From Pseudomonas sp. (GTDB taxonomy: Bacteria; Pseudomonadota; Gammaproteobacteria; Pseudomonadales; Pseudomonadaceae), in assembly GCF_030684895.1 (NCBI RefSeq), contig NZ_JAUXXP010000017.1, positions 1 to 64,000 on the forward strand: a DNA stretch of 64,000 nucleotides, read 5' to 3'. Positions 18,764-26,648 of this stretch are shown here, one piece after another. Position numbers and translations under genes: made by a program. Position 1 is the first letter of the stretch, and each line of letters starts with the position of its first letter. The notes beneath the pieces are model-generated. The model was not told where the DNA came from and did not search any database. It worked only from the letters and a program-made list of their open reading frames with translations.

Positions 18764-19087
18764 ATGGACCTGCTACTCGACCTGATCGTCACCCTGTCGC
18801 GCTGGAGCCGCAGCCACCTCTACGACATCTCCCTGGCAATTATCGCGACGCTGTTGGTGCTGTTCGGGCCTGGGGTCAATGCCTGGGTGCAGCGCAATAC
18901 CAGCAGCATGAATTTCATCTTGCGCACGCTGATCTTCGTGCTGCTCTGCGCGGTCGGCTACGGCCTGCTGATCGTCTTCGCCACGCCGTACCTGGCCAAG
19001 GGCCTGGGCTTCTTCAACAACTTCACCCTGGCCCCGGTGCTGATTCTGGTGTTCTTTATCATCGGTATCCTCGCCGACCGCAGCTAA
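18764..19087 (+). CDS. DUF3392 inner-membrane protein
   Basis: A 107-residue protein with three strongly hydrophobic segments (about residues 20-38, 50-75 and 85-103) and little else. It fits the DUF3392 family that follows hemW in Pseudomonas. No function is known. A 296-base stretch without a gene follows, before the secretin gene; I see nothing certain in it beyond a T-run at about 19232-19239 that is not backed by a hairpin. Confidence 0.85.
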   Translation: MDLLLDLIVTLSRWSRSHLYDISLAIIATLLVLFGPGVNAWVQRNTSSMNFILRTLIFVLLCAVGYGLLIVFATPYLAKGLGFFNNFTLAPVLILVFFIIGILADRS

Positions 19088-19383
19088 GCTGCGCGCCCAC
19101 TGATCGACAGCCCGGCCACGGGCTCCCGGCTACAGGCGCAACCGCCAACTGACGCCCATCACGCCCTGGCAACAAATTGCCGGCTGACTGTGACGATCAT
19201 CGCAGATCGCCATCATGCTTTAACACTCCGCATTTTTTTTCATTAGCCTTGCGCCCCCAACACTGCTCGCAGTGCTGGTTGCAGCCGTTTTCTCCCACTC
19301 AAACAGCGCCTCCAGCCTTTCCTTGCCCGGCCTTACGCCAGGTGCGGCAGTGCATTACGGCCACACATACCGATGCCCTTGCC

Positions 19384-21633
19384 ATGACCATGCCTGCCCT
19401 GCGCCCTTTACTCCGCCTGCTCCTTCTGCACACCGCGCTGCTGCTCGGCGCTGCCGGCCAGGCCACTGCACAGGTCGAGATGCCGGCGCAGGACGAGGAC
19501 AGCTGGACGATCAATATGCAGAGCGCGGAAATTCGCGACTTTATCGAGCAGATTTCCAGCATCAGTGGGCAGACCTTTATCATCGACCCACGGGTAAAAG
19601 GTCAGGTCACGGTGATTGCCCAGCAGCCGATGAATATCGCCGAGGTTTACAAGCTGTTCCTCTCGGTAATGAGCACCCATGGTTTTGCCGTAATGCCGCA
19701 GGGCAATCAGTTAAGCATCATCCCCAGCAGCGATGCCAAGACCACCGCAGGCAGCAACGGCAATCTGGAAACGCGTGTACTGCAGGTACAACACGGCGCC
19801 GCCAACGACCTGCTGCCGCTGATCCGCCCGCTGGTAGCCAACTACGGTCACCTGGCCGCCGTGCCTTCCTCCAACAGCCTGATCATCAGCGACACCCCTG
19901 CCAATATCGAGCGCATCGACGCAATCATCCGCCAGCTCGACAGCCAGAATCAGGACGATTTCAGTGTCTATGACCTGCGCCATGCCTGGGTCCATGAGCT
20001 GGCGGCAGTGATCAACAGCTCACTGAAAAATGCCCAGGCCAGCGGCGCCCAGGTGATCGCCGACACCCGCGCCAACCGCCTGCTGCTGCTCGGACCCAGC
20101 GACGCCCGCGCGCGCCTGTTAAAACTAGCGCAGAGCCTCGACACGCCCAGCTCACGCTCGACCAACACCCGGGTTATCCGCCTACGCCATGGTGATGCCA
20201 AGGAGATGGCGAAGACCCTCGGCGACTTCGGCGACAACCTGAGCCAGAGCCAAGGCAGTGAAAACGCCGCACCGCTGAAGCTGATGATCCGCGCCGACGA
20301 GAGCCTCAACGCCATCGTCATCATGGCCGAAGCCGATATCGTGAATATGTTCGAGGACCTGGTGCGCCAGCTGGATATACCCCGCGCCCAGGTGCTGGTG
20401 GAGGCGGCCATCGTCGAGATGTCCGGCGACATCAATGACGCCCTCGGCGTGCAATGGGCCATCGATGGCCGCAGCGGTGGTGGCCTGGGCGGCGTCAATT
20501 TCAGCAATGCCGGGCTGTCGGTCGGCACCCTGCTTGGCGCCATCGCCAGCAAAGAACCCGGCGAGCTGGCCAAGGCACTGCCCAATGGGGCGATTTTCGG
20601 CGTCGGCAACGACAACTTTGGCGCACTGATCACTGCGCTGTCCTCGACCGGCAAAAGCAACCTGCTTTCCACCCCCACCCTGCTGACGCTGGACAATCAG
20701 GCCGCCGAGATTCTGGTCGGGCAGAACGTGCCGTTCCAGACAGGCTCCTACACCACCGACGCGGCTGGCTCGAGCAACCCCTTCACCACCATCGAGCGCA
20801 AGGATATCGGCGTGACCCTCAAGGTCACCCCGCATATCAATGAGGGCGCCACCCTGCGCCTGGTGATCGAACAGGAAATCTCCTCCATCGCCCCGAGCAC
20901 CGGGCTGAATGCCCAGGCGGTGGATCTGGTCACCAACAAGCGCTCGATCAAGAGCACTGTGCTGGCCGATGACGGCCAGGTGATCGTGCTCGGTGGTCTG
21001 ATTCAGGACGACATCACCAGCAGCGAGAGCAAGGTGCCACTGCTCGGCGATATACCCGGAGTCGGTCGGCTGTTCCGCTCAACCCGCGAAGCTCGGCAGA
21101 AGCGCAACCTGATGGTATTTCTGCGCCCGACCGTGGCGCGCGACGGTGTCGGCCTGGCCAACCTGAGCCTGGGCAAATACCGCGACCTGCGCCTGCTCGG
21201 CCAGGCCAACGGTTACGACCAACTGCCGCAACAGGTCCACGCTTTGTTCGACCAGGGCATTGAGGCGCCTGCGACCGACCTGCGCCAGCCGGCCAAAGCC
21301 ATCCCGGCAAAACCGAGCAAGAGCCTGATCGAGACCCCCAAACCTGTAGACCCCAGCACCCTCGGTGATGGCCGTGGCGGCGAAAGCCAACCCAAGGTTG
21401 TCGCACGCCGCCACACCATCCAGTTGGTCGAAGGCAGTAACCGCGAATTTATGCAGGCCCTGCTTGAGCGTCACCCCAAACAGCCGCTGCGCCTGGCCGA
21501 GCGCGAGCAGGACGGGGAAACCCGCTACGTCGTGCTCTATGGCAGCTACCCGAACCGCGAGACTGCGCTCAAAGCCCTGGCCGCCCTGCCCGAGCAGCTG
21601 CCCAAACGCGGCGCCAGCGCCCTGCCCGAGTGA
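19384..21633 (+). CDS. gspD: Orphan type II secretion secretin GspD with SPOR-like C-terminus
   Basis: About 749 residues. A signal peptide ends near GQATA (residues 1-28). N0 (WTINMQSAEIRDFIEQISS), N1-N3 ring domains and the secretin pore domain (about 450-583, with VPFQTGSYTT, IGVTLKVTPHIN, VLGGLIQDD and KVPLLGDIPGVGRLF) follow. GspD forms the outer-membrane channel of type II secretion. After a Pro/Lys linker, residues about 677-743 (HTIQLVEGS...YVVLYGSYPNRETALKAL) look like a SPOR domain, which normally binds glycan strands at the septum; I know of no standard GspD with it. No gspE-M genes are adjacent. The ATG at 19384 precedes the signal peptide; a longer reading from 19177 has none. 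Confidence 0.9.
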   Translation: MTMPALRPLLRLLLLHTALLLGAAGQATAQVEMPAQDEDSWTINMQSAEIRDFIEQISSISGQTFIIDPRVKGQVTVIAQQPMNIAEVYKLFLSVMSTHGFAVMPQGNQLSIIPSSDAKTTAGSNGNLETRVLQVQHGAANDLLPLIRPLVANYGHLAAVPSSNSLIISDTPANIERIDAIIRQLDSQNQDDFSVYDLRHAWVHELAAVINSSLKNAQASGAQVIADTRANRLLLLGPSDARARLLKLAQSLDTPSSRSTNTRVIRLRHGDAKEMAKTLGDFGDNLSQSQGSENAAPLKLMIRADESLNAIVIMAEADIVNMFEDLVRQLDIPRAQVLVEAAIVEMSGDINDALGVQWAIDGRSGGGLGGVNFSNAGLSVGTLLGAIASKEPGELAKALPNGAIFGVGNDNFGALITALSSTGKSNLLSTPTLLTLDNQAAEILVGQNVPFQTGSYTTDAAGSSNPFTTIERKDIGVTLKVTPHINEGATLRLVIEQEISSIAPSTGLNAQAVDLVTNKRSIKSTVLADDGQVIVLGGLIQDDITSSESKVPLLGDIPGVGRLFRSTREARQKRNLMVFLRPTVARDGVGLANLSLGKYRDLRLLGQANGYDQLPQQVHALFDQGIEAPATDLRQPAKAIPAKPSKSLIETPKPVDPSTLGDGRGGESQPKVVARRHTIQLVEGSNREFMQALLERHPKQPLRLAEREQDGETRYVVLYGSYPNRETALKALAALPEQLPKRGASALPE

Positions 21634-21856
21634 GCAAAGAGGCGTTGCAGCACCACGCCGCAACGCCAAAGCCGAACGGCGTGGAACTGTGCCCCATTCC
21701 GAGCGAGACGTGGCACACCCTGGATATGAGACCAGCGTCCAAATTAAACAAGCTCGCCCTGCCCATAGCCTCTGCCTGTGAACTGCATAGCGAATAACCG
21801 TAAAGGCTCTACCTAGACTGCGCGACTTTAACTTTCCAGACTAATGGAGCAGTCGC

Positions 21857-22534
21857 ATGTCAAAACGCTGGATTACAGCCGCAGTCGCCACCGCCATTGT
21901 CGGCGGCGTCCTGGGGGTCGTGCTCTCGGCTGACCTTGAGCCCAAGCCAAGCCAAGTGGCATCGAATAACAATCCCGAGGGTGAATCGCCCGCGCCCAGC
22001 GCAAGCACCGCTGCGCCTGTCAGCCCAGCAGCCAGCCAAGGCGCAAGCGGCGTCACCACCTTGCAAGCCAAACCGCCCGCGGCCAACCCCAGCGCCGCGC
22101 AGGCCACGCTCTGGGATGCAGACTCACTGCAGGAAACCGAGAGCAACGGCATCACCCAGCACCTGACCCAGGTCGACCCGGAGCAACTCAACAACCTGGC
22201 GCTCGGTCAGGTGGTTTCTCTGGCACTGCCGGGGCGCAGCAGCCCAACCCGCGCCAGCCTCGGCGAAACCCGCAACACCGCCGGCAGCGCCGTATGGCAA
22301 GGCAGTCTGATCGATGGCGATGAGGTGGAAAGCATGACCCTGATCAAGGGCGCGCTGGAGACCCATATCACCGTCGCTACGCTCGACGGCAGCCTGTCGA
22401 TCATCATCGATAACGCCACCGGCAAGACGGTGATCACCGATGAAAACCAGCTGGTACTGCGGGCCGATCCCAACGATCACCTGCACTACGACCATAAAGA
22501 ACTGGCCCCGCTGCCACCGCCAGCCCAGGGCTGA
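21857..22534 (+). CDS. Membrane-anchored protein, possible detached propeptide/chaperone of the next protease
   Basis: A 225-residue protein I do not recognise by name. It has an N-terminal membrane helix (about residues 5-25), an Ala/Pro/Ser-rich linker (about 28-85) and a C-terminal beta-rich domain (about 100-210). The motifs LGQVVSLALPG, SAVWQGSLIDGDEVESMTL and ATLDGSLSIIIDNATGKTVI recall propeptides of secreted metzincin proteases (W-x-G, then T-x-x-G-x-Y/L-x-I-x-x-x-x-G). The protease encoded 35 bases downstream lacks such a propeptide. I infer an anchored inhibitor or folding helper; an unrelated type II secretion accessory protein is the alternative. The ribosome site ATGGAGCAG precedes 21857. 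Confidence 0.55.
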   Translation: MSKRWITAAVATAIVGGVLGVVLSADLEPKPSQVASNNNPEGESPAPSASTAAPVSPAASQGASGVTTLQAKPPAANPSAAQATLWDADSLQETESNGITQHLTQVDPEQLNNLALGQVVSLALPGRSSPTRASLGETRNTAGSAVWQGSLIDGDEVESMTLIKGALETHITVATLDGSLSIIIDNATGKTVITDENQLVLRADPNDHLHYDHKELAPLPPPAQG

Positions 22535-22569
22535 TCACCGTTTACCCACCTCGCACAAGGAACGCTGAC

Positions 22570-24366
22570 ATGAAGAAAGTGCAATGGCTCTCTGCCCTCG
22601 CACTGGCCCTGACCGCCCATAGCGCCCAGGCCAACCCGCAAACCGTCGACATCATGGTGCTCTACACCAAAGACGCGCAGAGCCTGCCCAACGGCCGCGA
22701 TATCGACGCACGCATCGCCAGCTATATCGAATACACCAACACGGCCTATGCCAAAAGCGGCGTGAACATCCGCCTGCGCCTGGTGCACAAGCAACTGCTC
22801 GACTGGGCCAATTACTACGACGTGTCCAGCGCCACCCTGAACAAGTTCACCGACGACGCCCAGGTAAAGCGCCTGCGTGAGCAATACGGCGCCGACGTGG
22901 TACAGCTGATCAACCGCACCACCCAGGGCCAGGGTTATGGCGTCTGCGGTATCGCCTGGATGGGCACTGGCACGAAGAACAGCGACCGCTTTAACAGCGG
23001 CGCCAAGGAAATGGCCTATGGCCTGACCGGTGTCGACTGCAGCCTCAGCACCTTCGCCCATGAAGCCGGCCACAATATGGGCCTGCGCCACTCCTACGAG
23101 CAGGACCAGCAGGAAGGCTATTACAACGCCAACGGCCACAACGGCACCCACGAATGGAGCCGTGGCTACGGCGTCCAGGGCCAGTTCAGCACCATCATGG
23201 CCTACCCGCAGGTCTTCAACGCACGCCGTCAGGCGCCGGTATTTTCCAACCCACGGTTGAACGACGCCGACTGCGCCAACCAGCCCTGCGGCATGCCGGA
23301 TCGCTCCGATGCCGTGCGCGCGCTCAACGCCATGGCCGGACAGATCGCCGCCTTCCGCGCCACCCAGGTGCCCATCACCAGCAATCCCGGCACGGGCACT
23401 CCGACCAAGCCGCCGGCCGAACTGCCCTGGTGCAGCAAGCCAGCGCTCAAGGGCCTGGTCAGCAACGGCGAGTTCAACAGCAGCGAAGGCTGGCGTGCGC
23501 TGTTCGGCCAGAGCCAGCTGAGCCTGGTCAACGTGGCGCTGAACTGCCGCGACAACGCCCTGCAGATGGATGCGCGGGCCTTCGACATCCTGGCCACGCC
23601 AGTCAGTAGCCTGACAGCCGGTGCGCAATATCGCCTGAAAGCCAAAGCCATGCTCAAGGCCCGCGACAGCCGTGAGAACGTGCGCGTGGCGATCCTCCAG
23701 GAAAGCACCGATGGTCGCTTTACCTACAGCGCCGAGCAGACGGCCAGCCTGTCCGTGACCGGCAACGAGTTCAGCCGCCTGGAAAAAGCCTTTACCTATA
23801 AAACACCGAGCAACGTGCGCAATCTGTATGTGGCGATCTGGAGCGACAGCGGCAGCAGCCTGCTGGTTGATGAAGTCGAACTGCAGGAAGTCCAGGCCGC
23901 CGCACCTCCTGTACCACCTGCACCAACCCAGTTCGGCTGGAACTTCGAGAATGGCATTGGTGGCTGGTCTGGCTTCCATGGCAGCGCCCGCGCCAGCACC
24001 TTCGCCAGCGACAGCCGGCAGGCCCTGGAAGCCTATCAGCGCCAGTACGAAGGCGCCGGTGCCAGCGTCAGCCTGCTCGGCAATGTCCAGGCCGGTAATC
24101 GCTATCGCGTCTCGGCCGACCTGAGTATTGGCCGTAGCAGTGCAGTCAGCGCCATCGCCTACGCCTACCTGTATGTCGAGGATGGTAATGGTCGTGGCCA
24201 GTACCTGCCACTTGGCCAGCGCGCCACCCGTGGTGGCAGCTGGAGCAAGCTGCAGCATGAGGTGCAACTGCCGACCGGCACGCTGCGCCGCGTCGACCTG
24301 CTGATCCTGGGCACCCAACGTAGCGAGTCGCTGTTTATCGACAACGTCAGCATCGGCAAGCTGTAA
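22570..24366 (+). CDS. Secreted reprolysin-like zinc metalloprotease with two CBM-like modules
   Basis: A 598-residue exported protein. A signal peptide ends at AHSAQA (residue 21), and the catalytic domain begins at once (TVDIMVLYTKDAQ) with no propeptide. The metzincin zinc motif is H164-E-x2-H168-x5-H174 (HEAGHNMGLRH), followed by the Met-turn segment FSTIMAYP. Two C-terminal modules (about residues 293-440 and 455-598), each ending in a S-L-(F/L)-(I/V)-D-(N/E)-V strand, resemble family 4/9 carbohydrate-binding domains. It is a likely type II secretion substrate, given the flanking gspD and gspC-like genes. The substrate is unknown. A strong terminator follows. Confidence 0.85.
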   Translation: MKKVQWLSALALALTAHSAQANPQTVDIMVLYTKDAQSLPNGRDIDARIASYIEYTNTAYAKSGVNIRLRLVHKQLLDWANYYDVSSATLNKFTDDAQVKRLREQYGADVVQLINRTTQGQGYGVCGIAWMGTGTKNSDRFNSGAKEMAYGLTGVDCSLSTFAHEAGHNMGLRHSYEQDQQEGYYNANGHNGTHEWSRGYGVQGQFSTIMAYPQVFNARRQAPVFSNPRLNDADCANQPCGMPDRSDAVRALNAMAGQIAAFRATQVPITSNPGTGTPTKPPAELPWCSKPALKGLVSNGEFNSSEGWRALFGQSQLSLVNVALNCRDNALQMDARAFDILATPVSSLTAGAQYRLKAKAMLKARDSRENVRVAILQESTDGRFTYSAEQTASLSVTGNEFSRLEKAFTYKTPSNVRNLYVAIWSDSGSSLLVDEVELQEVQAAAPPVPPAPTQFGWNFENGIGGWSGFHGSARASTFASDSRQALEAYQRQYEGAGASVSLLGNVQAGNRYRVSADLSIGRSSAVSAIAYAYLYVEDGNGRGQYLPLGQRATRGGSWSKLQHEVQLPTGTLRRVDLLILGTQRSESLFIDNVSIGKL

Positions 24367-24385
24367 ACACCCAGCAGCACCCAAG

Positions 24386-24417
24386 CCCATGACTGCCTCA
24401 GCAGTCATGGGTTTTTT
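24386..24417 (+). terminator. Intrinsic terminator after the metalloprotease
   Basis: A perfect 11-bp stem (CCCATGACTGC, loop CTCA, GCAGTCATGGG) is followed by six T's. It is one of the strongest terminators in the window and separates the protease from the gspC-like gene, which begins 15 bases later. Confidence 0.93.
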
Positions 24418-24432
24418 CATTAAGGATTCTTT

Positions 24433-24963
24433 ATGTTGCAGCCCAATAAACCAGCCCGGCCAGTGGCCTCGGAGCCTCTGATCACGAGCCTGTGCCTGTT
24501 GCTTCTGCTGGCTGGCAGCCTCAGCCTGGCCTATCAGGGTGCAGCGTTCTGGCGCTTACTGCACAGCCCGATCAACCTGGCGCCCGTGCAGCACGCCCCG
24601 GTGCAGCCGGTTATTGATCAACAGCAACTGGCGGGACTGTTCGGCGTCCCTCTACTCGACAGTGGCGGCCCGGCTCCGGCCACATCCTTGCAACTGACCT
24701 TGATGGCCGCCTTCAATCACCCACAAAGCAGCCGCTCCAGCGCCATTATTGGCCAGGCCGGTCAGCCTCCTGAGCGCTTTATGGTCGGTGCCGCCATCGC
24801 CCCAGGCGTCACCCTTGAGAGCGTGCAGCGCCAGCATGTCACCCTGCTGCGCCACGGTCGCCGCGAGAGCCTGCACTTCCCGGACAAACCCAGCCAGCCA
24901 CTTACACCTGCAGCCAACCCCATCGCGACCGGGTTGCTTAGTCAGGCCAGCAGCCGCAACTAA
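24433..24963 (+). CDS. gspC: GspC-like type II secretion protein, short form
   Basis: A 176-residue bitopic protein with a membrane helix (about residues 18-40) and a GspC homology region (about 85-150): LQLTLMAAFNHPQSSRSSAIIG, RFMVGAAIAPGVTLESVQRQHVTLLRHGRRESL. GspC links the inner-membrane platform to the GspD N0 domain and helps choose substrates. The PDZ or coiled-coil end of longer GspC proteins is missing. It lies 3 kb from the orphan secretin with the protease between them. Its RBS (AAGGA) lies inside or just after a strong terminator, so its transcription needs read-through or an unseen promoter. The stop overlaps the convergent lipoprotein gene by four bases. Confidence 0.8.
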   Translation: MLQPNKPARPVASEPLITSLCLLLLLAGSLSLAYQGAAFWRLLHSPINLAPVQHAPVQPVIDQQQLAGLFGVPLLDSGGPAPATSLQLTLMAAFNHPQSSRSSAIIGQAGQPPERFMVGAAIAPGVTLESVQRQHVTLLRHGRRESLHFPDKPSQPLTPAANPIATGLLSQASSRN

Positions 24964-25361
24964 AAGCCCGCAGCGGATATCTCAATCGGCACGATCTCGA
25001 AGCTATCCTGCTTGGCGATCAGCTGAAACGCGCGCAGCTTGGCATCGCCATAGCCTTGCGCATTGTTAAAACGGTCATGCACCAACACGATCAGGTCCGG
25101 ATAGGGAAACACCCCAGGGTTGAAGTGCCCTACCGCCAGCAGCTCGCTGGTTTCCCGTGCGACCAGCGGCGGCGTCAGGCGCACCAGCTGACCACGGTGA
25201 TAAACCCGATAATGGCTGCTCTTACCCAAGGCAAAGCTGCTTTGAATGAACTGGCGAATCGACCAACTGCCAGCCACCTCCTGAATGCTGCGCTCGCCCT
25301 GGGTGCTGCAACCGACCAGCAGTGCAGCCCCCAGCAGCAGATAACGGTTTAGTCGTCGCAT
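24960..25361 (-). CDS. Small lipoprotein of unknown function
   Basis: A 133-residue protein with a type II signal peptide and lipobox LVGC (cysteine about residue 18). The mature part is a single domain with SWSIRQFIQSSF, SHYRVYHRGQLVRLTPP and PYPDLIVLVHDRFN. I recognise no family. It is convergent with the gspC-like gene (4-base overlap) and lies 29 bases after the alcohol dehydrogenase on the same strand, so it may be co-transcribed with that gene rather than with the secretion genes. Confidence 0.75.
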   Translation of the reverse strand: MRRLNRYLLLGAALLVGCSTQGERSIQEVAGSWSIRQFIQSSFALGKSSHYRVYHRGQLVRLTPPLVARETSELLAVGHFNPGVFPYPDLIVLVHDRFNNAQGYGDAKLRAFQLIAKQDSFEIVPIEISAAGF

Positions 25362-25390
25362 AACACCTCCCTGGCATTACCCACTAAAGC

Positions 25391-26470
25391 CTATTGGAAC
25401 GGTTTAATCGCCACCTTGAGCACGCCGTCGCGCTGGTGAGCAAATAGATCATAGGCCGCCACGATGTCATCCAGCGAATACTGGTGGGTCACCAGCGCGC
25501 CGAAATCGACGCGCCCGGAGGCCACCACATTGATCAGCCGACGCATGCGCTCCTTGCCGCCAGGGCACAGCGAGGTGACGATCTTGTGGTCACCCAAGCC
25601 AGCATGGAAAGCGCCCAGCGGTATCACCAGATCCGTCGAATACACCCCCAGACTGGACAGCGTGCCGCCGGGCTTGAGTACCCGCAGTGCGCTTGCAAAG
25701 GTGGACTGCAGGCCCAGCGCCTCGATAGCCGCATCCACGCCGCGGCCACCGGTCAGGCGCAAAATCTCCTCGACCACATCCACTTGATTGAAGTTGAGGG
25801 TGACGTCCGCGCCCATCTTGCGGGCGATCTGCAAGCGCTGCTCGACACCATCGACCACGATAATGGTGCTCGCCCCGCGCAGCTTGGCGCCGGCCGTGGC
25901 GCACAAGCCAATCGGCCCTTGGGCGAAGATCGCCACCACATCGCCGATTTTGATCTTGGCCGCTTCCGCGCCGGCAAACCCGGTGGACATGATGTCCGGG
26001 CACATCAGTACCTGCTCGTCAGTCAGGCCATCCGGCACTGGCGCGAGGTTGCCCTGAGCATCGGGCACCAGCACATATTCGGCCTGGGTGCCGTCGATGC
26101 TGTTGCCGAAGCGCCAGCCGCCCATGGGTTTGTAACCATGACAGCTGCAACCGCCATCCTGGGAGGAATAACCGTCCTGGCTGGCGTAGGAGCTGAAGCT
26201 TGGGCAGATGGCCCCAGCAATCACCCGCTGCCCCTCATGGTAGCCCTGCACGTTGCTCCCCAACTTCTCGATGATGCCAACCGGTTCATGGCCAATGGTC
26301 AGCCCTCTGGCTACCGGATACTCGCCCTTGAGGATATGCACATCGGTGCCGCAGATGGTCGTGGTGGTGATCCGCACCAGCGCATCATTGGGCCCCACTG
26401 GCGGAATGGGCTTATCCACCAGTTCGATGCGTCCAGGCTCGATAAACACCGCTGCTTTCATCATGCTCAT
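25391..26470 (-). CDS. Zinc-dependent alcohol dehydrogenase
   Basis: A 359-residue medium-chain dehydrogenase. The catalytic zinc site is formed by CGTDVHILKGEYP and GLTIGHEPVG, and the Rossmann segment is VVAIFAQGPIGLCATAGAKLRGA. The region where a structural zinc lobe would lie is unusual, with three cysteines in CPSFSSYASQDGYSSQDGGC and the following residues. It oxidises an alcohol or reduces an aldehyde with NAD(P); the substrate cannot be read from the sequence. The ATG at 26470 has a GGAG site; ATGs at 26464 and 26461 are possible. A longer reading to 26578 lacks support. Confidence 0.87.
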   Translation of the reverse strand: MSMMKAAVFIEPGRIELVDKPIPPVGPNDALVRITTTTICGTDVHILKGEYPVARGLTIGHEPVGIIEKLGSNVQGYHEGQRVIAGAICPSFSSYASQDGYSSQDGGCSCHGYKPMGGWRFGNSIDGTQAEYVLVPDAQGNLAPVPDGLTDEQVLMCPDIMSTGFAGAEAAKIKIGDVVAIFAQGPIGLCATAGAKLRGASTIIVVDGVEQRLQIARKMGADVTLNFNQVDVVEEILRLTGGRGVDAAIEALGLQSTFASALRVLKPGGTLSSLGVYSTDLVIPLGAFHAGLGDHKIVTSLCPGGKERMRRLINVVASGRVDFGALVTHQYSLDDIVAAYDLFAHQRDGVLKVAIKPFQ

Positions 26471-26603
26471 GGTCAGGCTCCTTGTATGCGCTAGCACAGA
26501 GCCTTGACTGTAGCTGGATGAAAACCCTGCATACTTGTCCTGTATCAACGCCCGGCGCAGGCAAAGCGCTGCCCACAAACAGCCCTTGTGGATCTCCAGC
26601 CAT

Positions 26604-26634
26604 AAAAAAACCGCCTGCGAAGAGGCGGTTTTTT
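26604..26634 (-). terminator. Intrinsic terminator of the DUF1329 gene
   Basis: On the minus strand a stem CCGCCT, loop CTTCGC, AGGCGG is followed by seven T's, 15 bases after the DUF1329 stop codon. The flanking A-run means it could also work on the plus strand. Confidence 0.92.
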
Positions 26635-26648
26635 AGTGCTGCCGAGGC

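Noticed and set aside
19205..19250. T-run at about 19232-19239 as a terminator after the DUF3392 gene
   Set aside because: No stable hairpin precedes the T-run.
22486..24420. A 644-codon open frame on the minus strand
   Set aside because: It mirrors the metalloprotease gene with its HExxHxxGxxH motif and signal peptide. The antisense product shows low-complexity Ala/Gly/Val sequence and no domain.
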